64,000 bases of DNA from Pomacea canaliculata (GCF_003073045.1 NC_037593.1:22811868-22875867), one strand, 5' to 3'; positions 48,629 to 62,539 are shown, numbered from the stretch's first letter. Made by a program: numbers and translations. The notes: generated by a model from the sequence alone, not told the origin.

Positions 48629-51600
48629 ATGGCTTCTGCATACCTTGGACCGGAGTCACCACCGCCACTGGCAGTCATTTCAGAAAGTTACCGACATCAT
48701 TACAAGTTACCTGTATTGGGTTCATTGGATTGCTACAACCTTGGGGTTCAGTATGAAGACAGACTTTTTTCACTGCTGCACAAGTATCTGGAGTTGAATA
48801 CAACTGATCAGCTCTGTTATGTAGGAAGCTCCAAAGATTGCATGGCTGACAGGTTCGTGACTTTTTAAGTAGTTTAACATTAACTATAATGGAACACTTT
48901 AAAATTCTGTAAAATTATTTCTTTAGCTTTTATTTACAATCTGGTATGTTTGTTTTGAGACCATTTTTATTGCACAAACCTGAACAGTTTTGTACTTTTA
49001 CTTTGGACTTATGAGTAATATTTGGCAGGAAACCAAGAGGAGTAATCCTATAGGTAGTGCTGAGTCACTGACAGAAACAAGAAATTGTGGATGGATACTG
49101 TAAGCCTGTGTAGGAAAGAGGATAAAGACGTTCGTTGCATGTAACAGCGCTTTGCTGTTCTTCCTCAAGGAATTTTTTTAAATTAAAACTTTAAAGTATT
49201 GCTTGATTCATAATAGTTGATAAAATAAATGAAGTGCTCAGTTCTCTTAATCCCATTCAGAGGATTGTAATTTATCACAAACAAGTAGCAGATCTTTTTA
49301 ACTTTTTAAGCAAGTTAAGATAAGCAAGGCTCTAGGTCCAGATGGCATATGTAGCAGAACATCATGTTTCTTTGAGAATCAATTAGAAAGCATTTTTCAA
49401 CACCTGTTTCAGTGCTCTCTAGATTCATTCTCAATCCCTTCTGCTTGGAAATTATTTACCATTATACTAGTTCTGAAGAAAGCTTCAGTTATTTGAGGAA
49501 TAAAAAAGTATTGAAATTTCTGACATGATAGTTTTAAACTGCTCTTCACTTTTCAGAATTAGAGAGAAATTCTGTCTCTTGGAACCTGTGCAAACACTTC
49601 TTCCAGGCCACTTTCACTATGCCGAGACTTTCAACAATAAGCTGGTACCCATACAGATATCACATGTGGGTGCAGAGGAATATTTCCATGAACTAGCACA
49701 GGCAAAAATGAGCAATGGCAAAAAGAAGGAAAGTGTGCTAGATAAAGTGCTTCTATATGACTCATGCCGCTACCTGACCAATCCTGCAGTCTTATATACT
49801 AATATTGCCAGCTGCCTTGCACCTGGTGGTATCCTATTGATAGTGCTTCGCCCAGCCCATCTTTCTACTTTGCCATTTTCAAAAAGTGCACATCAGCGGT
49901 AAGAGTTACACATTTTGTCCATATCCTTACAAGTCATGTGAAGGTTATTTGTCTGTTACAGCTTGAACAAGAAAGTTAGCACTATCTTAATGACTGAATG
50001 TTGGCATGATGAGCTGTTGAACAAGTGTTGCAAAAGAAAACAGATGACCCAATGCTACAATGTTTAGCTACAGGAATTACCCAATGAACACTGTTACTTT
50101 CTTATTTTTAACTATCAAATCTGATATTAATTGTGTTGTTAAACATGTTACACTGCATGGTTTACAGAGCAACAGTTATAATGGGATGTTTAGCTAGCAT
50201 ATTTCCCCCACAAGCCTAGACCCACCTGGAAAAACCCCGAGTAACCTGCCAGTCCCATGCCCACTTGAAGGAGGAGGGTTGTAAAACAGCCATACTGCGG
50301 AAACTGCAAATGCAACACAAGCACAACGGGAGCCTGGACGAGAAGATCCCTCTTCGGAAGGGCCTATGTGTTGGTGAAAGCTAGCTCGCTTACCCATCTT
50401 CTCACGGCCAGACAGACATGGAGGAGATTGCTCCACAGCATGGCAGAGGCAGCTGGCATGACATGGTTCCAACTGGAAAGTGACACCCAGAACCAGATCT
50501 GATGGCGTGGTGTAGTTGCGGCCCTATGCCCCACTGGGGGGTGTTTAGGAACAAGAAGATGTGCTTTAAACATAGTGAAGCACTGACCACTGTGTTTTGT
50601 GACTTTTACCTTTACCTCCTTTTACCTGAAGAAGGCTTTGTCACCAAACAGTTAGCATGCTCAGTTGTGAGCAGACGATTATAGGCCTGCTTGAACCTAT
50701 GGCTGGAAACCCATTTCCTCATCCATTCAGCAGCTGCTTAGGAGAAAACAATACCTGGTTAACCATGCTGTGCCACAGTCACTGTGAACCCCTTATGTTC
50801 AATGCTCCCATGTTACTAGTCTTATTACCTTGACATACCATTTACTCTGTTTTGTAACTGCATGTACTGAATTTTTTTTTTCTTTGGCAGGTTAGTTGAG
50901 ACAGACATACCATACATGGAAACTGTAAGAAATCTTCAGAGTGTTGGCTTGGATGTTGAGTGGGACCTGGAATGTCTTCCAGTATGCATACCAAAACGAA
51001 AATGGTTAGCCATGTTGCATGAAAAATATCCACCACAAATGGAAATAATTTCACAGGAAGAAATCCTGGCTGGCCTGCGTGAGCTTACTGAGGGCATTTT
51101 GAAATATGAAGGCGATGAGGTATACTTTAATTTTCATAGTGATACTGTGATGATGCACATTAATCTTTTAATATCCCTTTTGTTTGTTTAAATGTTGAAG
51201 TTGTTGAATATGGGACCAATTATAGCTACAACTGAATTGTCGTTATCATGATAGAATGATAGATGCAGGTTTAAATTGCTTTTAGATTCATTTCAAAGCC
51301 CCTTATATATAACACAATACTTCTGTGCACCAAAGGTCTTACTTCCAGCTTCCAAAAATCACCATGCTTGAATGGTTCGAGTGACTGACAATGGCTAAAT
51401 GTTACCTGTGCATGTAGTATGTGGGTCTTCACTTTCCTTGTGTGTGTTAGCTGTGTGAAGGAAAATATAAAACTGCAGAACTGTTTTTGCCAAGCACAGG
51501 AGTTAGCCACCTTTAAGTGGAAATGGCTGTTCATTTTCTGCAAATATGCACTGTAGTATTTCTAAAATTAATCTTTGCATGTGTGAAACTTGGAAACTTT

Positions 51601-52666
51601 AAATATGATATACTCTGTTCTATAGATTTTGTCAGTGATATAATGCTCTCTGTTTAACATGAGGTACAGATAAATTTCATTCATTTCGATTCTTTGATTG
51701 GATTATACATTGTTATATACTTATATTTTATTATACTCTACAGTAGAATGTGTTTGGAACAGATACTGCACACATAAAGGCTGCTGAAAAGCTCAGTTTA
51801 TAAATCACCACTCTCATCATTAACTTAACACCATTAATGCAATGGTGTCTTCCAAGCATTCCTATAATCTCTAGACTTTTCAGTGTCCTACAAAGGAGAA
51901 GACATTTAACTTGCAAAGATAGTGAAATATTATTATTACATAATAAAATGGTGAAGAAAAACAGGACTAAGTTATGGCTTTTCCTACTAAGAAGTTGAAA
52001 TGTAAATTTTGAAAAATTACTGAAAAATTCCTCAGAATATATTAGGAACTGTAATAAACCATGTTAGCCAAACAGCTGTTTACCTAAGGAAGTTGCATTT
52101 CTTTACAATTTAAAAAAATAACTTGCCATATTGATAAATGTTAGATCATCCTAATATGTTGCTCTAAATCTAATGTACTGGTTCCAGACTGGTGGCTTTG
52201 ATAGCATTTCCTTGAAAGCAGATGATTTAGAGGTACCAGTGTTCTTAGCACACTTAAACAGTTGGTATAATTGTATTATTTGAGTGCACATGCAACTAGG
52301 TGCTCAAAAGAGGTATCGGATCACAACAGCAAAAGGGAATGAAGCTAATGTATTAATATTCATTCATGTAATAAAATGAAAAAAGTGAAATATTTCTAAT
52401 ATTTTTTCTTCTTTGCAATTCTTCACATAGGATCTTGTGCAGCTTGGTTGATGTGTGTCAATGCTGTTTTTTCACAGATAGAGTTCACTGACCGCCTGCT
52501 GTTTATCAAAGCTACACAGTCTGTGCTTGAGAATAGCAGTCCAAGCATCCAGCGCTACACCTCTGGACAGTCTGCACCAGCTCCTCTGCAGAAGGACTTG
52601 ACCCTGACGATGAAAGTGTCTGTGGATACGAAATTAAAGTCTTCCACTAAACTTCAATTTCCTTGA
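48629..52666 (+). CDS. Class I methyltransferase-like protein
   Basis: Four exons, 48629-48852, 49557-49898, 50891-51119 and 52478-52666, sum to 984 bp (327 aa) with matching phases and GT-AG borders. The N-terminal part ends in LCYVGSSKDCMADRIREKF, which occupies the place of the SAM-binding motif I (normally GxGxG) followed by the acidic end of strand 2 (FCLLEP). KVLLYDSCRYL and CLAPGGILLIVLRP match motif II and the post-motif III turn (LxPGGxLLI) of class I methyltransferases. The C-terminus is Ser/Lys-rich and probably disordered. Motif I is unusual (YVGSS), so activity is uncertain. The substrate and an exact orthologue were not recognised. The gene is divergent from E2F. Confidence 0.8.
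49290..49510 (+). mobile_element. CR1-like LINE RT fragment
   Basis: In intron 1 of the methyltransferase-like gene, the plus strand reads KISKALGPDGI, then IFQHLFQCSLDSFSIPSAWK and ILVLKK, with stops. This is the RT opening of CR1/Rex-like elements (KAxGPDGI...LFxxSLxxxxIPxxWKxxxIxPVPKK). Only this block remains. Confidence 0.65.
50300..50600 (+). mobile_element. Possible LINE 3' tail
   Basis: Plus-strand text RQTWRRLLHSMAEAAGMTWF followed by WRGVVAALCPTGG resembles the extreme C-terminus and 3' UTR of mollusc LINEs. The frame has a stop. It lies in intron 2 of the methyltransferase-like gene. Family not certain. Confidence 0.4.
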
Positions 52667-53250
52667 AGGGTTGAAGTCATCATTGTGCCTCATGGTACAT
52701 TTGATTCAAGTATTCAAGTAATCTTACCTTTTAGGATGCCAGAGTAGATGGCTTATCTGCAACGTGCTGAATTAGAGACTAGCTCTGTAACAAGAGGTGC
52801 TGATCTAGGTGTTAGGATGTAAAACATGTTCACAGGAGGACTGATGATTTATCTAGATAATCTGGCACGCTTCCCTAGAGCAGTTCAGTAGCTTATGGTA
52901 AAATGCTGACATGAGTCCTGGCTTTAAAAGACTGCTCTGTTTGTCTCACCTGATGTATTTTTCAGTGGACTTTCTTTGGAGGTGATTTGGCATGTGCCTG
53001 CAACTGGACACTGGATGTGATTTGTCTTAGTGGTTACTTCTGATCAGGAGATGTCTGTGTTGACACAGATCTGTAGGCTTTCTTTTAACCCTTATTGATC
53101 TGTGGCATGTGTCTGTGTGGGGAGGGGGTATGGGTGCCTCATCCTACCAATAACTTTTTCTGAATCTGTGGAAAGTAGTGTTTGAAGTTTTCTGTGGGTG
53201 TGGTGGCTCCTTGTCAGGTGTACTTTAAATAAACGCTTTTTCTTTTGGTG
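52667..53250 (+). other. 3' UTR of the methyltransferase-like gene
   Basis: Non-coding sequence after the TGA at 52664-52666. An AATAAA polyadenylation signal is at 53228-53233, so the transcript should end close to 53250. No other gene is seen here. Confidence 0.6.
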
Positions 53251-54580
53251 TGGAGCAAACAGTTACATCAAATGCATACCTGAATTTGTTATGCTGTCAT
53301 CTGATGACATCACTGATTTTTATGCAGTACTTAAACCATTTTATTCTGACATTGAACTGTAAAAATCAACACAGGTTCTGTCAGACTTCTAGTTTTGTTG
53401 TTACTATACAGATTTCATATTTAGTATCCCCAAATTTCTGTGCTGGTGTGGCTCCCTGACGCAGCACCTGTGTAGTGAGAACTGCAGGATAGGCATGTGG
53501 ATCTGTGGACCTGTGCTGCGTGGGCAGTTTACAGTGTGTGGCAGCCCCAGGTGTTATAGGTGTGCACTTGGCACTATCAGCGCAAAGGCAAAAGATGATG
53601 GAATGTGTGGGCATCCACTGTCTTTTCACTTCGCATGAATATCATATTCTTATTTCTCATGTAATTTTTTTTTAATCACACTAGCTAAGTAGTGATGAAA
53701 TACCTAAACGTACACTTTATTATTACTACTATTCCTTATTGAGTGAGAATATTAAGTTGCTAACATGAATCAAACAGAAATACACAGTAATTTTTTGCTA
53801 GAAGAGCTCAAGTAAATTATGAAAATATTTTTTCTACTCATTTGACATGGCTTGGTACGCGATACGCATACCTCGCTGGGAGTTAGATTCTGGGTAGGAG
53901 ATCCTTGCCTGTCATCAAGTACGGCTCAATTGTTTCCATTTCTTTTACTGTAGCAGCTGATGCAGTACCATAAGAACCAGCCACTCATCATACACTATTA
54001 GCCCCATCTTTGATGTTCTCTTAAGCTATTTCATTGCTTCATTAAAGTTGATAATGTTATCTCCACTGCCACCATTTTATTGGACTGTCTCTAAGCATTT
54101 TTCACATAGCTGTTGGTGGGTGATCCATCGGGGGTCAACAATCACAACTAATTTTGAAAGTTTCCTCTTAATGAGTGCCAGAGAAGAATGGGTTTGACTG
54201 GAAATCATTTGGTGCTTATGGACATCGTATAATAATAAACCTTATATGTAAAGCAATTTTAAGCCCACATTTGGAGCCAAAGATGTTCCAATGTACTCTA
54301 AATAAAGAGAAAATTGACTGCTTTGAAATGTCTACTTTTTGTGCAAAAAAATTGAAGGTTTACAAATTATTGGCAGAAGATTTGCCAGACTTTATCTACC
54401 TTTTTTCAAACAAACATGTTGCGGACACTTACCTTGCACTGAAAATTTGCACTAGTCTCAGGCAATGGCAAACTATGATTACCGAACGTTGTCTCGTTTG
54501 TATTCTGCATGTTTACTAAAATAACCTGTCAATGCACACCACTGATAAGAGGATCCATAAGCAACAAATACATCAATCAG
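53251..54580. other. Intergenic between convergent genes, one unexplained ORF
   Basis: The plus strand has a 114-codon open frame at 54175-54519. Its C-terminal part (FSNKHVADTYLALKI) vaguely resembles the ending of hAT/ZMYM-type transposase derivatives, but too weakly to call. The rest shows nothing. Confidence 0.35.
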
Positions 54581-54586
54581 AAGGTC

Positions 54587-54592
54587 TTTATT
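54587..54592 (-). terminator. RPLP0 polyadenylation signal
   Basis: AATAAA on the minus strand about 34 bases after the RPLP0 stop codon, giving a very short 3' UTR as is usual for ribosomal protein genes. Confidence 0.75.
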
Positions 54593-54625
54593 ATTGAATT
54601 GTCAAACTTTGAGCTTTTTTCCAGT

Positions 54626-57600
54626 TCAGTCAAACAAACCAAAGCCCATATCCCCGTCTGATTCTTCAGATTCTTCCTTTTTCTTAGCCTCTTCTTTTTC
54701 AGCTGGCGCTGCTGCTGCAGGGGCACTTGCAGCCTGCGTGGCAACTGGTGCGGCTGCTACAAATTTTGATGGGTCCTTCAGGTACTCCTTTATCTGCAAG
54801 TAAATGGTCAATCAATTAAGATGAGATGCAATATAAACCCTAAAAGTTCGTCTTACTTGGATGCATGTTATAGACAGTTACAAAAATCTGTCACCTGTGC
54901 GTATTACTTCGAATGCTATTCACTATTTCATGCGATAACACTGGAAAGTAGCCAATCTCCAGAGAAGCTGCCTTGTCATTTTCCTACTCCCCATTTCCCT
55001 TCAATACCACCTTTGTCCATCCCTTGTGCCCTTCAGTTAAAGCCCACTTTTGATCCTAGCATCCTGTTTAAAAAAGCACACATCTTGACACACCTGAGCT
55101 TGCTAGGCAGAACGTTTTAGAGCCTCGTTGTGGATAGCGAGTTGCAAATCAATTTAAAACTTGCACTACCATGATAAATTGCCTTTCTGTAGTTCTGTCT
55201 TATTTTTACGAAGTTCAGTTCCACGAGCCTTTTCACTGCCAGACCCCACAGCTAACAGAATTTTACTTTTCATTCTAGGTCTGTTGACATATATTTTTCT
55301 TCAAGATGGAGCCTGCCCATATACTTTTGTGGTAGGAGAAATTGGTTTGATCTTAGGTGAAGACACACAGGGCCTTAGTGAACAAGCTTTGTTAATTGAT
55401 TCTGTCAAATACCCTCACCTCCTCTCCGGTTGAACCTTTTCTTTTATGTGGACACTAAAAGTTTTCCCTTAAACCTAAGCAATAGTTATTCATTTTTGGT
55501 AAGTTTGTCTTTTCTTTTGAGCAGACTCCTACTGGTATGACAGCAGTATCACTGTACCTTGGATGCCTCTGCAAAGTCAATATCTGTTTGGACAGCAATT
55601 GCAAGCAGCCTCTTGAAACCATTCACAATCAGATGAGGTGCAGATGCCATTGTTGGCCAGCTGATGGCCAAAGAAATTGCTGCTACATTGAGCACTCCCT
55701 GTTTAAATAGACATGGAAAAGATGTAAATGTCATATCCATTTTTCCTAATGAGTGGAAAGTATTACTATAAAACACATACGCAGAATGAACTAAATGCAT
55801 TCCAACAGAAACTGAAGTTGTTTTTGCAAACCAATTTCATCTGAATACAGTAAAGCCTCTTGTATTAAGAGATTTTTTTGTTTGTACCCCCTTTTAAATG
55901 TGACCAAAAATTTATCAGTCATGCATCCTATATAAATGTGATCTCTTTGACAACTACCTCTCCAACCAAATTTTGTGTTTTATTGACCTTTGCATAAATC
56001 ATGTTTAAAAAATGCATATTTTAATCTTGACCTGCTGCTACAAAAATTTTCCCCACCTGCCACCACAAATATTCATGGCATTGATACCTTCCATATGTGA
56101 GGACTGCCTTATTCTCAAGTCTGGACTACACATCATGCACTATGACACCTAAGTTAATTTTGACATTCAAATATTCAGCGTGACCTACCTCCATAAATGA
56201 TTTGCGTACATCTTCATCGGTGAGGTCAAGCACAGATGGGCTGAACACAGTTCCAGAATCATACACTGCAATTGGTAATGTCATTAAGGTAAATGTCGAA
56301 AACGACCATGATTAGAAACTTGATTCAGGATTTATCTTTTAAAAAATAAAACAATAGTGGCACAATATTTAACTGAAAGACTACATAAAACTTTTTTTCA
56401 TCACAACTGTTCTTGTTTCTAATGTATAAACATTAAGGGACCACTTTCATCCATAAAGAGGATGACAGTACACAGATGTAAATCAATTCAAAACGTACTA
56501 TTAGAGTTGTACTAATTGCTCTCAGTAATCTGTCTTCAATTATACAAGTTAGCTTCTCATGATTTTCTTTCCCCCTCACCCCCAACGATTTTGTATCTTC
56601 AGACTTTTTCCTGGATAGAAAAGGGTCATCCACGCTAATGATTTACTACCAAGTGGTATTTTACCTACAAAACACATATTTCTACTTGCTCTGATCTTAT
56701 TTTTAAGAATCCAGACTGATATTGTTATCATTCAGGGATAATTAGATATCTTACTTATACCCTGCTGTACAATGATGCATGCAGCACAAACATGGTATCC
56801 AATAAAATCACCATAAGATAAAGAACTGGACTCACCATGTTCTACAACCAGTCCATAAGTGAAGGGAGACACCTTCAACATATTCAGAAGAGTACATTCA
56901 GACTGCCCAACCTTTTCACCGGCTTTGATCAAGCTGACCTCATTCTGAAAATAAGATGAGTTGAATGTACAGTCAATCAATGCCCTAAGGATGGATGCCA
57001 ATGCTAGTTTATTTAAATTTCATGGTTCATCACTTTTATTTAATAACACTGTCTTTCAGAGATTTTTAAGCCAAATTTTGAATCACCGCAAGCGACACAT
57101 ATTAATGATAAAAATTATCAAATACACTTTCTGCTGATTAACAAATTATGACAAAAAGTTTGCTTTACTCTGCTTAATTACACATGTATAATCTGATAAA
57201 AGATCAATATCTGTTATTATCATGCATGCAAGATGTCATATAGCAGACAAACTTTTTATGTAATGTGGCTTTTTTCTTGATATTAAAGAATGTAAAATGA
57301 TTACATCCCTTTATTTTTGAAACCTCTTGCAAACACCACCATGACCACACCTCACTGCCCAAAACTGTGAATAAACCTTGTACCTTGCTAATACCTCAGC
57401 ATAAAAGTACAGAATTAAAAAAAAAAATACTGCCCAGCCTTATCCTGAATTATGTATTCATGTAGAGGATTACCAGAATCTCAATGGTTCCCTTGGTGAT
57501 TTTGGTTGGAATCTGAAGTGCTTGGAAGAACGATGTTTTTTCAGGTCCAAGAGTTGTAATTTGTGCTGGGATTTTTACATCCAGGGGAGCTACTGCACCT

Positions 57601-60600
57601 GCCCTGGCTGGAGCCACCACCTTTAAAAACACAACACCTTGATGAAATGCATTATAGTTTTCAGAAACAGAAAAAATACATTGGGATTAAACGTTATTAA
57701 GAAATAGTTTTTGTTTACATTAGGTCCTACAAAAATACAAACATTTAATCACAATATAGATCCTTTACTATGAAGCATATTATAACATATCACCTTGTTG
57801 GCCAACAGCAGATCTCGCACTTCCACAAGGTCATCTCGTGTGAAAACGAAACCAACGTTGTTCTTAATGCAGGGTAACAGCCTTTAAGAACAGACAAGAG
57901 CTATGCATTTATATACACTGCAAACAACCTTCCATGCCATTATAGGTTTGTAAAATATCTGGCTATTTTTTCATGAATCTAGATAGGTGACAAGGGTTTG
58001 TACGGTACTATTATATGGACAAATTATTATAAATACAAACTTTTTAAAAAAGAACTGAAAACAGACCCTTTCATAATTTGTATTACATGCTTACTTATTT
58101 CACTGTGCCTCTTATCCTTTCTGTTGCACCAGCATTGTTTGTGCTCTTAGTAATTGTAACGTCCTAGTGTGTGCAGACAAATTTATCTTGTCAAAGATGC
58201 AAGACACGTATGAGGCAAAAACACGAGTTGGTGCATGCCACACTTTTCTTGTTGCAACGAATATTTCTTGTAAAGCGTGGTTACTGTTAATTTGGGAGAA
58301 GAAATCAGAAGGTTAAACTGACCAATGAAATCTAGACTTTACCATGATCATGCTTTAAAGAACTAGCCAGTGAAAAATAAAGTCATACTTTTCAAGGGCA
58401 GGATTGCTATCCAAGTGTCCACGAATTGCTTTGCGCATCATTGTATTTTTTCCCATCAGAACCACTGAAACAAAATTTTTTTCTTAAGTAAAATAAACGC
58501 CCATAAACACACACCTTTTTAGGACAGGCATCAAATGCACTTCATACTTACATACAATACACGCAAACATGCAAAAGAATAAAAAAAATCATTCCATAAG
58601 AAACCGTTTCGAAAAATGGGGAAGGAGGTGGAGCTGGGGCTGGAAACTTTTAATAGTGCATACAATCTCTGTGGGAAGACTGTCACTGCTCTAGAATCAT
58701 ATTTCACATCTACATTTTTTGGCAAGAGGTGAAAACCACTTCTAAAAAACTGACTCACATTTACACACACTTCCGTCATGAACTTTAAGCAATGATTCCA
58801 TCCCCCAGTGGCATTATGAGATCAACAATTTGTGTTTAAAAATAGCACACTTTTGTTATTGAAGCCATGCTAACCAGCAGGCCACAGCGGGCTGAACGTG
58901 CTGCATTGTTGTAACCACAGTAGAAGTCTGAGGTTGCATAAATGAATAAGGGAGGAAAACACTGGAACTTTCAGGAATTGTTCCACTATGGATTACTTCC
59001 GTTTACATCCCGAAAAAAGTCGACCTCTCAGGCAAAGGTTTAGTTGATCAAGTGCCATGTTGAAGTCGGCTGATGGTTACTCAATTCAACATGGATTAGT
59101 ATGGTAATATTTAAATTCAAATGCATGTTTTAATAAAATGTCTTTTTTTGTGGATACATTGTATAAAGACTTTTTTTGAACTTTTGACCTTTCCAATTTG
59201 TAAGTTCTGTCCTATACAGTTACAGACTTTCAAATTTTACTACAAGGAAATAAAATGCATATTAAAAAAAATTACACCACATGAATGTATTTAAAATGCT
59301 CTTTAAAATGGAGCATCACAGATTGTTGTCTTTATTGTAGGTTAAGAAATATATTTCATTCACCGCTTTGGTTAGCAGGACACCGAGAGAACTCACTGTA
59401 CCGTAAGATTAGTGTTAATGATTAATGTATTAACCTGTCGACTACAAGCTGCATTTCATGTCTGGCTTATTTTGCCAGCATGACATGTTGTGGTTTGCTT
59501 GGAATTTTACTAAATACAATACTTCATTTGCATGTTTAGTCCTCCACGGGAATGTCAGCAATACAAGATACTTAACCCAGGTAGCTATATAAGGGATCAA
59601 ATCCACACTGTACCAATGTACTGCACCCCTAATGTGTTCATCTTACCAGCCTTCCCACGAAGAGCATGGCGGATCTGCTGCATCTGCTTTGAGCTTACAT
59701 TGTCAGCACTCACAATGAAGCATTTGGGGAAGTCATCAAACAGTTGCTGTTGAAAGAAAAATATTTTTGTAAAATTTATGAGTATACAAGTAAAAATACA
59801 AAACGAAGAGTAGCATTGTCTTTTATTCCAACTGTTCACAATGAATGCTACTAATTGTATGGATATTTATGTCATGTTTCAGGACCCCCCACATGAGTGG
59901 CCACGTTGAGAAAATGTGACAAAAGGAAAAAACAGTGAGGACTTACACCTGTGCAGAGAAAGCATATAACAGCTGACCTAATGGGATAACATGCTGGTGG
60001 TTTTTTGTTTTTTTTTTTTGGTTTTTACATTACTGGATGCTGGAATGTTTGTAGCATTGTACAAAGGGCATGGGCAGTATCAAGAGTCTACAAAAATACC
60101 AGATGTCGCAAACTATATTCACAACTTTTAAATGTCACAAATCCTGCGCAGCATTTAGATGGTAAGCTTATCAATCTATCATTTACCATGTCCTACTATT
60201 ATGCCTGGACCGTAAATCTGATTATTCTGTTATAGTTGTGAAAAACATCAATTGTTATAACATATGCAAGGAAGCCACTACATAAAAACTAAAGCTTAAA
60301 GCTTTGCTATGAGTACTAGCTGATGTCAAACTGGTCAACGTTACTTAAGACTGCCCCATGCTCATATTTATTTATGTCTTACTTAGCTTTCTGCTTCAAA
60401 GTCAAATCTATAAAGAATGTTGGCTGTATGTGATTAACCACATTTTCAGTTTACAAATGCTGACAATATTAAGAAAAAATTTAAAAGTGTGTTTTAAAAT
60501 AAGTAAAACATTACCATGTTTAAACACATGCATACATGTCTATTAAATTTTATTTAAAATTAATTTCTTAGCATTTTTAATAATCACAGCAACACTAAAA

Positions 60601-60711
60601 ATTACAGACACATCAATATTAATGCTTGACAAACTCTACAGTACGGTATGAACTTACAGTGATTTTGAGGAAGTAGTTTGACTTCCAAGTAGTTCTGTCT
60701 TCCTTGACCAT
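54626..60711 (-). CDS. RPLP0: Large ribosomal subunit stalk protein P0 (uL10)
   Basis: Nine coding exons: 60711-60658, 59746-59647, 58464-58389, 57881-57794, 57620-57474, 56944-56836, 56265-56189, 55698-55558 and 54793-54626. They sum to 960 bp (319 aa; human P0 is 317). The start [17 protein letters not shown] corresponds to [17 protein letters not shown] in human. Conserved blocks follow in order: [83 protein letters not shown] and the Ala-rich hinge. The C-terminus [12 protein letters not shown] is the P-protein tail that binds GTPase factors. P0 anchors the P1/P2 stalk on 28S rRNA. All splice sites are GT-AG with consistent phase, and no damage is seen. Confidence 0.98.
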
Positions 60712-60756
60712 CTTTGTGAATCAGGGATTGCCCTCAACAGCAGTTTAAAGACAAAA

Positions 60757-61636
60757 CTGCAACAAAATTTCAACATAATGTGCTAAGCATTTTTAGGCAT
60801 ACGCCTGAAACAAAATAGTTTTACAAACAGTAGGCATCAGGCATGCAGATTTAAAGTGTCTTAAGTGGTTTCCCCATAGTACAATACTTAAGTTAAGGAC
60901 AACTAAGGAATCTGACTGAATAATGCTTCACAAAAATAAGACCTTAACCCCCATTATATAAATATATTGTGTGTATTCAATACCTTGTTAAGCATACTCT
61001 ATTTTGACCTTTATTTTACATAGAAGTTAAGGTTCTCCTGATTTTATAATTGTGCAAAAGACCTTTTCCTTGTAAAAACAATGAGTCAATAATTTAGACA
61101 CAACACAATCGCTTCATTGACCACACTTTGTAATACACGTTACGCAAATGCAGGTTTATAGCAACCAGGGGTTTTTTCAACAATTTTGAAATTGCACTAC
61201 CACTTGTACTCTCTTTTTACATGCAGCACATCTGTTCCGAGGGACTTTCTTAAATAAAGCTAAATAGTATAAACGAGATATTTATATTTGTCATAAAAAG
61301 TAAATTAACTAAATTCTCACAGACATACACGATGGGTAGTATAATAAAACAGGCACAAGTATTACATCTGTATATAAAATGAGGCAATGACAAAATTACA
61401 TGTCTTTACACTATTGATATTAATAACGAAGCCGTTGTCATTGTAACTTGCATCCACGTGTCTGGACTTCACGCCGATTATAGTCCTGCCAATGACTAAA
61501 ACACCAACCGTGCTCTTTTTATGGTTTATATAGATGTGCACAAATTTAATGTTTTCAACTTATAAAATTCAGTATATAAAAATCGTTTTTAACATATTAT
61601 TTTCGCTCTATTCACGTGCAGCACGCTCTCCCTTAC
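60757..61636 (-). other. RPLP0 intron 1
   Basis: AT-rich intron between the non-coding first exon and the exon carrying the start codon (acceptor gttgcag before 60756). No snoRNA boxes were recognised by eye here or in the other RPLP0 introns, although such introns often carry them. Confidence 0.5.
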
Positions 61637-61670
61637 CTTTTCACTGGGTATAATGGCGGTGAAGAGGAAG
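61637..61670 (-). promoter_or_regulatory. RPLP0 5'TOP-like non-coding exon 1
   Basis: Read on the minus strand, CTTCCTCTTC begins a short exon that ends at AAAAG|GTAAGG. A C followed by a pyrimidine run is the 5'TOP motif found at the start of ribosomal protein mRNAs and read by the mTOR/LARP1 system. A TCACGTGA-like palindrome lies just upstream at about 61670-61677. The exact transcription start is inferred. Confidence 0.65.
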
Positions 61671-61677
61671 TCACGTG

Positions 61678-62539
61678 AGCTGCTGCCGGATATCCTTGGG
61701 ATATTTTATGCCTTTTATTTTCTCAATTTTACTAAATTAGGTTTAATTTACAGAAGTTTAGATTCTGGATCCACGCGAGTCAACAAGTGTAGACTTGATC
61801 CTCTGATCTTGTCTACAATCCTCCCTCTCCTCTGCCACTTGCGACAGTCACGTGTGCACCAAATATAGACAACTCTATATTGTTGCCGACACCACCACTA
61901 TTATTGCTACTGATATTGTTACAATTTCAAATCACGCCTAAATTTAAAGACTACCAAAAGGGAAGAGATAATTATTGTCTGGGTGTTTATAAAGCTCTTT
62001 AAGCTAATCTTTGATTGTGGGATAAAGCGTTATATTTTTTTGGTTTTAAGTTTGTAAGCAAACTTACTATAACCACTGCTCTGGTACTGTAAACATGCGG
62101 ACATAACAATATACTGCGAGATATCGTCTGCCGTTGCCCTTATAGACTCCCTTGTTGCGGTGTGCATATTTTATTATTCTTGTAGCCATCTATCCTCATC
62201 ATTATCGTGTCACACTTTACTTGCTTCATCCCTAATTCTTGGTATAAAATTGAATGATATGAAGGAAAACGCATGATTTTGATTTACTGACACGGAAGAC
62301 CCTCACTATTTTTCGGCAAGCAATGAGACTGTTTAGTAGTTTTAATCCAATTTAAGTTTTTAAAACTGGCTGACTGTAACTTGTCAGCCAGTCTTATTCA
62401 CCCTGTACAAACTGGTATAGATCGTTCCTGCAGAGTCAAGTCACAAGTGTCTGTGCATACCACCCAGTCAAGTCAGACTTTCTGCATCAGCGTGGTTATT
62501 GCCATAAAAAAATGTGAGAATGTCACTGCACTTGATTCT
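61678..62539. other. Intergenic, no gene seen
   Basis: AT-rich sequence upstream of RPLP0 up to the LINE 3' end. No exon or repeat was recognised. Confidence 0.4.

Noticed and set aside
54594-54803. Plus-strand Ser/Ala-rich open frame
   Set aside because: Antisense of the RPLP0 C-terminal hinge and tail exon.
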